Source of the DNA: a virus
Strand: one strand, 5' to 3'
Length of the DNA: 64,000 nucleotides
Virus record (IMG/VR): IMGVR_UViG_3300035670_000045
Span: 62,001-126,000 of that record
The notes under the pieces were generated by a model that was not told the origin of the DNA, ran no database searches, and was given only the letters and a program-made list of their open reading frames with translations. The translations under genes and the position numbers were made by a program. The stretch's first letter is position 1. The number at the start of each line of letters is the position of its first letter. This document shows positions 15,501 through 24,000 of this stretch, one piece after another.

Positions 15501-16060
15501 CTGCCCAAGACGACTTGAACGCCAAGATCGCCGGCGCCTCCATGAAGGACCGTGAGCTCGTCGCGCGGAAGTTCGTCGGTACGGCCGCGGGAGATGCAGC
15601 TGCCCGCTCGCTGAGCGCGGAGCGCCGGTTCAAGGGAGCGGCCAAGCGGTACGGCAGCATCGGCGGAGCTGTCGAGTCGATGTTCGGCTTCGACATGGAC
15701 CAGTCGGAGGCGGCACGCCTGAAGGGTATGAGCGCGGACGAGCAGTCCGGGTACCTCGCCCAGAAAATGGGCCTGTCGAAGGAAGAGACCGAGCGTCTCA
15801 AGTCGGCCATGGGCGAGAAGAACGACGGTCTTCGCGCGTCGCGCCTCGAAGAGCTCAAAGCCGGCCTCAAGGGCAAGGCGGCCGAGCAGCTCAAGGAGCG
15901 CGAGGAAGGAAAACGGGACCCCAACGTGGTACAGCTCGAGAAGATCCGCGAGAACGCGGAGAAGCAGTCGGGGTACCTCAAGGCGATGGCCACCATCGCC
16001 GTTGGTTCGGACCAGAAGCTCCAAGAGCTCGTCAACAAGAAGGACCCGGAGAAGACATGA
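12581..16060 (+). CDS. probable tape measure protein, 1159 aa
   Basis: A long, almost entirely helical protein, the usual form of the protein that sets phage tail length. Residues ~60-120 are a Gly/Ala-rich hydrophobic region (VGLAGAAGIGIAGAGAAGIAG), a common tape-measure feature thought to help form the DNA channel. The rest is rich in Met, Gln, Ala and Lys with coiled-coil stretches, ending in a charged helix. The next gene overlaps its stop and two tail-structural candidates follow. No peptidase or lysozyme domain was noticed. At about 1160 residues, the usual 1.5 angstrom per residue relation would imply a tail in the range of 170 nm. Confidence 0.6.
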   Translation: MPFLTAADAIAGMNAAQHTSMLNGLMPFNTQAEQLAGGLMSRGAAVGSPLMGAASGLLGLDPLSIGMRMGTAAYSSNMVGLAGAAGIGIAGAGAAGIAGIGASYIGGQMQMGAQQQMQLNQGLRQNYNFMNAQGGMGFTSNQGFQIGSHIRSMTEQAGPGGEHYGFDELSRIAQNMGRIGGGQGVRTVEEFRSKFKETLDTLKKVSHELGGTLEDAMKAMQSMKGSGIFKAADQAKMAMDMRVGAVAGGMATSELAGMASIGSQISRAIGGLGRSGANAGIRTISQIGSAQAVGALSEEDIYNATGLNGAEGRQALATSQLQQSARFLHSSKGRYFLASVAGKDGQLNENAVGEWMAGGAMTTGRTAEMAHQNLAGVGRANFIRNEGRLRGEALSKFGGLAQSMALQQWLASRGHDPNNMDDRSMLAFQRFTGMGRDEADAAIKQINHMPEILANMRETERGLGVADAMQRQRATTGIEGLKKKAEHLKEHTNNAFQQAGARVLKAGSNELERWFNAMSDVYTQTVTEGLDQAVRQMETSTDKAQTMKDFRRSFGSGGHRPGGSAADRANGAAGTALRAANSGFGGSASMGLGAANSDMIKRASIGASFDPNDPNGADNALLAFQKGLSGDVLSQFQAIKKREDRIGFMQNLQMGAGVNSDATMAATLSRRKMQYGGPTSGSRSEADALDEQAALLFGRRSRTDGVREADMSTGERLLTDMFTGNAVVGGAVASLFKGGRGAPSVSESRTRTAGAVSRFYDRITGRAEYDEGAAGLLNDRRTKDMIADLYQGDDDDKKLARSRMYDEVQKMRTGAAGGKLSNADQGKVAALSAMALASDPEYKKLMEDMNSGKASPADSSRVAEEMRRLTGNPSLSDSDVNKLVGVGLNGGSIAVRDRQAKDFEAYASKLRVRTEDEKNRLQSYGSAVRGKDGKLTVTGVGKERSDFTDSIASDMTNILNRSNVTSDDVRGTLAAQDDLNAKIAGASMKDRELVARKFVGTAAGDAAARSLSAERRFKGAAKRYGSIGGAVESMFGFDMDQSEAARLKGMSADEQSGYLAQKMGLSKEETERLKSAMGEKNDGLRASRLEELKAGLKGKAAEQLKEREEGKRDPNVVQLEKIRENAEKQSGYLKAMATIAVGSDQKLQELVNKKDPEKT

Positions 16061-16320
16061 GATCCCTACTCTTCCAAGGCCAGAGCACCCTTCGCGAGCC
16101 GGTGAACTGTGGTCCTGGGCGCCAGGAGGTCGAGACCGCGGTCACGCACCAGGGCCGTACCTACCGCATGATTCTCCGCGACAAGACCGTGGAGCTCGAC
16201 CCGTACCTCGTCCTCGTCAAGGCGGCGGCGTTCGCGGTCAAGACTGGCGAGCCCTACATGGGCAGGCCAGTCACTCGGGACGTGCGCCGAATCTACACCC
16301 GTAACAGCACTTCGAGCTGA
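16057..16320 (+). CDS. hypothetical protein, 87 aa
   Basis: The ATG overlaps the tape-measure stop. It is a small basic protein, mostly beta then helix (VELDPYLVLVKAAAFAV), ending in a polar tail. Its position between tape measure and tail structural genes suggests a tail accessory role, but the sequence itself is not recognised. Confidence 0.65.
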   Translation: MRSLLFQGQSTLREPVNCGPGRQEVETAVTHQGRTYRMILRDKTVELDPYLVLVKAAAFAVKTGEPYMGRPVTRDVRRIYTRNSTSS

Positions 16321-16328
16321 GGATCACC

Positions 16329-17921
16329 GTGGCGGTCTACATCGAACTGGTCACCGAGCTCGGGAAACAAACCAACCTCTCTGGCAAGGAGAAGGCGGGG
16401 AAAGCATCTGTTCGACGCCCATTGCGTGGCATCGAGCTCAAGGAGGACGCCTACGCCTACATCAAGCTGGTGAAGCGGGATGGTACGGCCATCGAGCTCT
16501 TGGACTCGAGCGCGTACTCCGGGAAGAGCGAGGAGTACTCGAACTTCATCCTCACGAGCGTCACTGACCAGCGGATGGAGAAGCAGCAGCTCATCGAGAC
16601 CTTCGGAGCGGACTACCTGATGCTGTTCGGGGAGGCGCCGCACTTCCTCCAGGTCTCCGCCATGCTCTTGGACACCCACGACTTCGACTGGAAGGCGGAG
16701 TTTCTGGAGAACTACGACAAGTACCTTCGTGGGACGAAAGCCATCGAGCAAGGGGCACGGGCGTACCTCTTCTACAACGGGGCCATCGTCGAAGGGTACA
16801 TGCTGAACACCAGCATTGCCGAGGATGCGACCCAACAGCACCTCGTCCCCATGAGCTTCCAGTTCTTCGTGACGAACTACCAGGTGGTGCGAGTCACAGA
16901 GGACTCCGGGAACTTCCCGGTGCGCTCGAGCGTGGTGCTGCCCGACGGCATCACGGTGGACGACCTGCGCTCCCCCCTGAGCGGAGAGCTCATGGACGCC
17001 CTCTTGGCCAATGGGGACGGAGCCCAGTCCGGGTTCACCAACCAATCCTTGCCGTTCGACCAGCCGTTGCGCAGTCGAATCTCTGACAACTACGACGAGT
17101 ACACGGCCCCTCCGCCCAAGCTGCCAAGCCCCAACGAGGGGGACGAGTTGGCACGTCAGCTTCAGGAATCGGCCGAGAAGCTCGACAAGATGCTGGGTGA
17201 TCTGCAGCAGGCGTACGGCGTGGACCCGAACCAGTCCCACCACCCTGACACCATGCGTGGGCTCGGGTACGGCCCTTCGTTTGGCCGAGCGGGCGTGGGC
17301 ATCGGGGCGTTCGCGAGCGCTCGGGTAGGGGCATCGTTCGGGGCTCGGGTGGGGGCATCCGTGGGTGTGCGTGTCGGGGCTTTCGCTTCCGCCGGTGTCC
17401 GATTGGGGTTCAATGCAGGGGCCGGGGTGAGTCTCGGAGCAGGCGCCCGCGTGGGGTTCGGGGTAGGGGCCAGTGTTGGGGTTCGAGCCGGGGTCAACGT
17501 GGGCGGCTACTCGGGCTATGGGATGGGGATTGGGGCTCGCGCGGGTGTGGGCTTTGGCGTTGGCGTTGGGGCTCGTTTTGGGGTGCAGCCCAGTCTGAGC
17601 TCAGGGGCCTCGTTCGGGGCCGTCCCCTACGCCTCCCCGGGGGTGTACGGCGGGTCGTACGCCAACGCGTACCTCGGACAGTCTGGGTTGGGCGGTGGGT
17701 ACGCTGGGGCGAACGCCTCCCTGGGACCGTTGGGCGTCCCCGGGCTCATCTCGCTTGGTAGCTCGTACGCAGGGTCAACGGGACTGGGTGCCAGCATCCA
17801 CGTGGGCGGGACACCAAGCGCATTCGGGTTTGGTGCGTACGGCGGAGCCCTTACCAACACGGGGATACCGCCCCGCCCCGCGATCAACCTGTACTCGAAC
17901 TCGTGGGGTTGGCACTCGTGA
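16329..17921 (+). CDS. tail/baseplate structural protein with Gly-Val-Arg-Ala pseudo-repeat tail, 530 aa
   Basis: The GTG start follows a GAGGATCACC leader. Residues 1-200 form a conserved-looking domain with SNFILTSVTDQRMEKQQLIE, FGADYLMLFGEAPHFLQVS and NYDKYLRGTKAIEQGARAYL, a pattern I associate with structural proteins of several large phages; this is memory, not a search result. Residues ~270-315 are a linker. Residues ~320-460 are a striking low-complexity region of short repeats such as GVGVGAR, GASVGVRVGA and GFGVGAS. The end is Gly/Ser/Tyr-rich. The repeat region resembles fibre or amyloid-like repeats, and its role is unknown. Confidence 0.55.
   Translation: MAVYIELVTELGKQTNLSGKEKAGKASVRRPLRGIELKEDAYAYIKLVKRDGTAIELLDSSAYSGKSEEYSNFILTSVTDQRMEKQQLIETFGADYLMLFGEAPHFLQVSAMLLDTHDFDWKAEFLENYDKYLRGTKAIEQGARAYLFYNGAIVEGYMLNTSIAEDATQQHLVPMSFQFFVTNYQVVRVTEDSGNFPVRSSVVLPDGITVDDLRSPLSGELMDALLANGDGAQSGFTNQSLPFDQPLRSRISDNYDEYTAPPPKLPSPNEGDELARQLQESAEKLDKMLGDLQQAYGVDPNQSHHPDTMRGLGYGPSFGRAGVGIGAFASARVGASFGARVGASVGVRVGAFASAGVRLGFNAGAGVSLGAGARVGFGVGASVGVRAGVNVGGYSGYGMGIGARAGVGFGVGVGARFGVQPSLSSGASFGAVPYASPGVYGGSYANAYLGQSGLGGGYAGANASLGPLGVPGLISLGSSYAGSTGLGASIHVGGTPSAFGFGAYGGALTNTGIPPRPAINLYSNSWGWHS
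17281..17600 (+). repeat. degenerate in-frame GV/GA coding repeat
   Basis: About 320 bases encode tandem, imperfect Gly-Val-x-Val-Gly-Ala units within the gene at 16329. The DNA is correspondingly rich in GGGGC, GGGTG and GTTGGGG words. The repeats are imperfect at the DNA level and are described from the protein pattern. Confidence 0.6.
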
Positions 17922-20900
17922 CCGGCATCGCACAGCGAATCAAGATCCGACTCTTCGTCGAAGGCGTCGAAGTCCCGTGCATCTCTGCTTCCGTACAGGC
18001 CGCGCCGAACAGCCCGGTCATGTGCTCCATGCAGATCCTGCCACTTGCGGAGGCAACCCGCTTCGCACCCCGGTCCCTGGTACACCTGTTCTTTGTCGAC
18101 GAGTTCGACACAACCGTGCCGAATCTGCGCACGACCAACACGGACAAGTCGCCCGGCCCCACCGTGTACGAGCAGGTGAGGGAGCGACAGGGGCGTGAGC
18201 CCAACTTGGAGTTCGCGGAAAGCGACCTCAACGACTTCCGGCTGCAGAAGTACAAGCTGATGTTCGTTGGGGAGATCATGGGGTTCTCCTGGACGAAGAC
18301 CCCGCGGAATCGCGCGGTCGTGCTGCAGTGCGCCGACCTGTCGAACTACTGGGACTACGCGTACCAGCACAACAATACGGACTTGTTCGGCCCTGGGTAC
18401 AAGGCGATGTTCTCCGGCGGGTCCACGAACCTGTTCACGGACTTCTTGAGCTCGCCTGGCGAGATCATGTCGAAGATTCTCCAGACCCCCAGCGCCAGGT
18501 ACCCGGGGCTCAAGGGGTTGCTGGGCGGCATCGTCCACATGCTCGAGGCCATGGGTGGCTCGTACTACTACGACAAGAAGTTCGCGGGGCAGAACATCTT
18601 CTTCTCGATCGCGGAGCTCCGTCTCCACCTGACCCAGATGATCACGGCATTCGAGAAGGACCCGACGAGCTCGAGGCTGATGGGCGGTGGATGGGACCCG
18701 TTGTTCGGGAGGTCCTTGGGGAATCTCGGGGACCAGGCCAGCTTCCGCACCTGCGTCAGCAAGCTACAGAGCTTCATCTTCCATGAGACCTACGGGCAGC
18801 CTTGCCCACGATTTGTCCCAGGGACCGGGGGCTCTACGAGCGGGTTCAAGCGTACCCGCCTGAAAGAGATCCCGGAGCTCGTCGAGTTCTTGGTCAGTGC
18901 ACAGGCTCTTGCATCCACGCTGCAAGCTACCGTGGATGCGCTGGGGTCGGACGCCCCTGCGGAGACCCAGAGAGAGATCATCCGCCCGTTGATCGACCAA
19001 ATCCGAACCGCGGTGACGGGGTGCCAGACCATGGCGCGCTCTGCGGGCAGGGTGTCCGGAGAACACAAGGAGGTCGGCAAGAAGATCTCGGGTGTGTACT
19101 CCGCGGCGTCCACACTTCTCGGGCAGGTTCGTGCCCTTCTGGGCGGGGGTACCTCCCGGGCGTTGATCAACCCAAAGGATCCAACACGCCGGAAGGCGAT
19201 CGGGCTCCTGCAGAAGGTCATCGCACAGCTCAAGACACTCGAGCGGATGGAGTCGAACGTCACCCAGCGAAAGAACGCTATCCCGGCCACGCTGAAGCAG
19301 CAGATCTTCCGCCCGGACGTGTGGTTTTCCGCACCTCCACGCTGCAACGTGATCTTCCCCGACCACTACATGCAGCTCAGCTACAGTCGGCAGTTCATGG
19401 CCGAACCCTCTCGCCTATCCCTGAAGACCCATGACGAGTTCTTCGGGGAGGACGAGCTCTTCGACAACTTCTACTTCGCTCCGAAGTCTCCGACGGTACG
19501 TGAGCAGAAGAACACGCTCGCCAACATCCTCAGGAACGACCTGATGGACCACGAGCTCTTCACGGGGATCCTCCCCGTGTTCGAGAAGATGGGGGAGTTC
19601 AACATCTTCGGAGCTCGTGCGGGTGTGGTCGACGGCAAGGTGCCCAAGATCGGAATGGCCCAACGCACGACGAACTTCCTGTACTTCAAGTACCGGTTCG
19701 CTGCCCGTCAGTTGAGTGTGAACTGCCGGTTCAATCCCTATGTGGCGGTTGGGTTCCCAGGGCTCATTCTGGACCGGCACGTCGACGTCTCCACTCTCCG
19801 CTCGTACTCCCAGGCGAAGGGGGCCACCGCGCAAGGGGAGGCGTACGCCTCGAAGCTCCCCCCTATGCTTGGGACCCACTTCCTCGCGAACTTCACCGAG
19901 GTCTCCCACCAGATCGACCAACGGAACGGGGCAACGACGATCAACTGCTCGTACGCTCGAGAAGCAAACGAGTCTGTCGAATTCCTCGGAGCGAAGCAGG
20001 AGTCCGTGACAGGGGAGCGTCCGACGGACGAAGCGAAGGGCTTTCGGTCCACGGACGTGGCCGCCTTGTTCCCCCCGTTGATTGGGTCGATGGGTCCTGG
20101 CCAGGGTCGAATCACGGTCGTGGAGGATGTCACGTCGACGTACACCGTTGGTGGGTCGTCAAAGGCGCTACCCCTTCTTGGGGCCGACCGGGACAAGAAG
20201 ACCAAGCAGCTCACGCTGACCGTGCCTGTTGGGCAGCGCCTACTCGCGAAAGAGTACGGGGCTGCGGTCGTGCCGTACATCGGAGACGAGAACATCTTCG
20301 CCGAGTTCCGGGCGTACAAGGTCACGGAGACGATCACGAAGCAAACGCGTGAGACGGTGTACCTGCCACCCGAGGAGTACATCCGCCCGGGGTGGTACGG
20401 TGACTGCTGGGCCCCTTCGAAGATCAGCGAGGTCTACTACGACTTCTTCGGGGTGGGGGCGATCACCGAGGCCACCCAGATCCAGAACACGGACGGGAAC
20501 TTCGAGGGCGGCCTGTACGGCACGAACGATGCGGCGTCTCAGCTGCGTCAGATTGCGGATACCAACGAAGACCTGAAGGTCGCGAAGGACCAGATCATCG
20601 CGTTGTCTCAGACGAAGGATGCGACGATCGCTGACGCTGTCGCGCTCCTCGTCCTGACCTACAGCGTGGCGAAGCACGGGTCGTTCGACATTGAGGCGTT
20701 GATCAAGGCGTACACGTGGCGGCCCATCGCCACGCTGCTGGACATGTTCGGGTCGAACGACCTCATGCTCACGCCCGACGGGCTTGACGTCGCGCAGGGC
20801 ATCGAGGGGTTCCACTCCCGTGCGTTCGGGCCATGGGACAACCTCTTCGGATTGGTGCCACCGGAGATCAACGACATCCTCGACATCAAGGAGGGGTCGG

Positions 20901-20995
20901 CGGCGTCGAAGCGGGCGGACACCCGGAAACGTAAGCGCGACCTGGTGCTGGCCTACAAGGCTACCCTCGAGTTGGGTCGGGTCATCCTGGGCTGA
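17918..20995 (+). CDS. large tail/baseplate structural protein, 1025 aa
   Basis: The GTG start overlaps the preceding TGA (GTGA). The N-terminal ~120 residues look like a hub-type beta domain (IKIRLFVEGVEVPCISASVQ ... FVGEIMGFSW). A long helical middle contains KKISGVYSAASTLLGQVRALL. Residues ~450-600 include FSAPPRCNVIFPDHYMQLSYS and NFLYFKYRFAARQLSVNCRF, suggestive of baseplate hub or tail-sheath-contacting proteins of large phages. The C-terminus is basic (KRADTRKRKRD). The role as a virion structural protein is inferred from size, position and composition. Confidence 0.5.
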   Translation: MTGIAQRIKIRLFVEGVEVPCISASVQAAPNSPVMCSMQILPLAEATRFAPRSLVHLFFVDEFDTTVPNLRTTNTDKSPGPTVYEQVRERQGREPNLEFAESDLNDFRLQKYKLMFVGEIMGFSWTKTPRNRAVVLQCADLSNYWDYAYQHNNTDLFGPGYKAMFSGGSTNLFTDFLSSPGEIMSKILQTPSARYPGLKGLLGGIVHMLEAMGGSYYYDKKFAGQNIFFSIAELRLHLTQMITAFEKDPTSSRLMGGGWDPLFGRSLGNLGDQASFRTCVSKLQSFIFHETYGQPCPRFVPGTGGSTSGFKRTRLKEIPELVEFLVSAQALASTLQATVDALGSDAPAETQREIIRPLIDQIRTAVTGCQTMARSAGRVSGEHKEVGKKISGVYSAASTLLGQVRALLGGGTSRALINPKDPTRRKAIGLLQKVIAQLKTLERMESNVTQRKNAIPATLKQQIFRPDVWFSAPPRCNVIFPDHYMQLSYSRQFMAEPSRLSLKTHDEFFGEDELFDNFYFAPKSPTVREQKNTLANILRNDLMDHELFTGILPVFEKMGEFNIFGARAGVVDGKVPKIGMAQRTTNFLYFKYRFAARQLSVNCRFNPYVAVGFPGLILDRHVDVSTLRSYSQAKGATAQGEAYASKLPPMLGTHFLANFTEVSHQIDQRNGATTINCSYAREANESVEFLGAKQESVTGERPTDEAKGFRSTDVAALFPPLIGSMGPGQGRITVVEDVTSTYTVGGSSKALPLLGADRDKKTKQLTLTVPVGQRLLAKEYGAAVVPYIGDENIFAEFRAYKVTETITKQTRETVYLPPEEYIRPGWYGDCWAPSKISEVYYDFFGVGAITEATQIQNTDGNFEGGLYGTNDAASQLRQIADTNEDLKVAKDQIIALSQTKDATIADAVALLVLTYSVAKHGSFDIEALIKAYTWRPIATLLDMFGSNDLMLTPDGLDVAQGIEGFHSRAFGPWDNLFGLVPPEINDILDIKEGSAASKRADTRKRKRDLVLAYKATLELGRVILG

Positions 20996-21018
20996 CAGGG
21001 GTGTGGTAGACCTAAGGG

Positions 21019-24000
21019 GTGAGCTCGAAGAAAGACTCCCCTCAGCTGCAGCCGCACCAGCAACGAGTCGTCGATCGGATCTCCCGCGACGATCAGCCGG
21101 GGCTCATCGTGGCGCATGGGCTCGGAAGCGGGAAGTGCGTCCGAGGCGACACACCTATCCTCACGGACAGGGGTCTGCTGCAGATCCAGGACCTGTTCCC
21201 CAAAGGTATGGAGGTGGACGCAGAAGTCACCCTAGATGGGGGAGGCTACCAAGTCCTATCGCTCGTGAACGGAAAGACCCGGTGGTCAGCTGTGCGGGCC
21301 AGGTACGCGCAGAGGCTTAGCGCATCGGAGCGAACGATTCACGTCGTTACGGAACGAGGGTCAGAGGTGTGCGCTACGGGGGCGCACCCGCTCCTCGTGC
21401 TTCGCGCTGGCGTACCCACTTGGGTGCCCGCTCGTGAGGTCGCAGTTGGTGAGTGGGTTGTGATGCCAGACCTGGTGGATGGGTCCCCGTCCCCTACCCG
21501 GTTGGACTCGTCGTTGGCGGTATGCGCGGCTTGGCTGACCACAGAGGGCTGGGAGGACTCCAAGAAGCGCGGCAGCTTCGTGATCACTCAGCACGGTAAT
21601 CGGCCCATGCTCGAGAGCTTGCATCAGTGGTTGCGAGCTACCTACGGCGTTGGGCGGATCCGCGAGTCCGGGCATGACCTGGTTGCCTGCAGCAGGGCCC
21701 TGGCCGACGACCTGCAGGCCTGGGGGCACACCTGGGGGCTCAAGAGTGCGCACAAGAGGCTCCCGTACAGCATGCTGTCGGGGGGCTTCAGTATGACTCG
21801 GGAGGTCTTGCGCATCTGCTGGGAGGCTGAAGGTCACATCTCCGCTGCCAACGCGGAGATCACTTCAGCTTCTCGCTTTCTTATGGAGCAGTACCGGTAC
21901 CTGCTTTTACAGCTTGGAGGCAGGTCCTCTTGCAGGGCGAAATGGTCGATCGCCAGCAATGGCACCGGGCCCTATCGGGAGTACTGGAGGTCCTCGGTTT
22001 CCGGGGAGGACCTGGAGGCTCTAGCCCTAGCAGTCCGAGGCACCAAGAAGGGTCGCAAGTTGGAGGTCATCGCTGGCCGCAAGCGGAACCCAAACACGGG
22101 CGTCCCCGTCGACTGGCTGTACAAATTCTTGGACTTGAGCCCCAAGTTCTTTGGGTGCACTGCGAATAACAGACGTAGCGTGAGCAGAGCGTCCGCACTG
22201 CGAATGCTAGAGAAGTTGCAGTGGTTGGAGACTGGCACCGCGTTGGACTCGCTGCGGCTTGCAGTCAGCGGTCTAGGCGGTACCGCGCGCTCCTACGCTC
22301 AGAGGAACTTACGTGTGGCTGAGCGTAGATCCGAAGTTCGGGTCGCCAGGGAGCGTCTGTACGCCATCGTCTACGGCCCCTACCGATTCGAGCAGGTCGA
22401 GTCGACTACCCCCGGATCCGCTGGCGGGCTGGTCTACGACGTCGAGGTCGACTCGGACGTGTACGATCACAAGAACTATGTGGGGGGTTACGGTGGGTGG
22501 TACCTCCACAACACGCTCACGAGCATTGCCGCGCAAAAGGCGCTCGGAGTCCCTTCTCAAGTCGTAGCGCCGGCGGCCTTGCTGGGGAACTACTCGAAGG
22601 AGCAGAAGAAGCACTACGGGAAGGGTGCCAAGCCGGCGGACCTCGTGTCCATGCAGCAGGCCGCTCGTACAGGGGAGCTCGAGAACACCGCGCTTCGCGT
22701 CGTCGACGAGGCACATCGAGCTCGAGACCCCGGCACGGCCACCTACCGTGCCCTGCGGGATTCGCCGGCCGAGAAGCGGCTACTTCTTACAGGCTCCCCC
22801 TTCTACAACCACCCCAGTGACATCGCACCACTGCTGCGCATCGCCGCCGGGACCAGTCTGGTCCCGGAGGACAAGGCCGAGTTCACGAGCCGCTACATCT
22901 ACGACAAGCCGGTCAAGCCAGGGTTGTTCGACCGATTCGTGCACGGGGCGACCGGGGGCACAGTAGCCACTCTCCGCCCCGAACGTGCAGAGGAGCTCCG
23001 TGGAATCTTCTCGAAGTGGGTGGACCATCACCCCGGTACGCGTGAGCACTTCCCCGAGGTGGAGCATGTCGACGTCGATGTGCCGATGAGTGACGGACAA
23101 CGACGGGTGTACGACACGGTGATGGACGCGGCCCCGTCGTGGGTTGCCGCCAAAGTGCGGCGGGGTCTTCCTCCCGACAAGCAGGAAGCGAAGCAGCTCA
23201 ACGCGTTCCTGTCTGGAGCTCGTCAGATCAGCAACTCCACCGCCGGGTTCATCCCCGAAACTGACAAGGCTGAGGGGCCCAAAATCCAGAAGGCCTTCGA
23301 GAACCTCAAGAAGGAGCTCGACTCGAACCCCCGCTCGAAGGCGGTCGTCTACTCCAACTTCCTACAGGCGGGCATCAACCCGTACAAGGCCCACCTCCAG
23401 TCAGCAGGGATCCCGTTCGGTGAGTTCACCGGCGAGATGGGACGCGCGCAACGTGACCAGCTCGTTCGCGACTACAACGACAACAAGATCCGAGCTCTCC
23501 TACTGTCGTCCGCCGGTGGCGAGGGCCTGGACCTCAAAGGCACGCGGCTCTTGCAGGTGTTGGAGCCCCACTGGAACCGTGAGAAGCTACGGCAAGTCGA
23601 AGGCCGAGGTGCACGTTACATGAGCCACGCCGATCTACCCGAAGAAGAACGCAAGCTGCGCATCGAGAACTACATGTCTTCCCTGCCGGAAGGTACCATG
23701 GGGCGGCTCTGGCGCACCGTGTCCGGCCGGGAAAAGGACAAGTCGGTCGACCAGTACTTGGCGCAGATGTCGAACGACAAGGATGCGCTCATTGGTCAGT
23801 TCAAGGGACTGCTGCCCCAACACTCGAACGAGAAGGCTGCTGCAAATCGGTCGGTCAAAGAGTGGCGAGCACTCAACGCTGCGGGTGACACCGCAGGTGC
23901 AGACCATCTAGCCAAAGCGTATGGGGGTCTAGGCAACCAGCCTCGTTACCTGCGGGACATCTCGATCGGCGGCAGTGAGGCTGCAGTCGACCAGATGATG

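Noticed and set aside
17281-17600. Tandem DNA repeat array or CRISPR
   Set aside because: The repeats are imperfect, of varying length and in frame with a coding sequence; there are no spacers.
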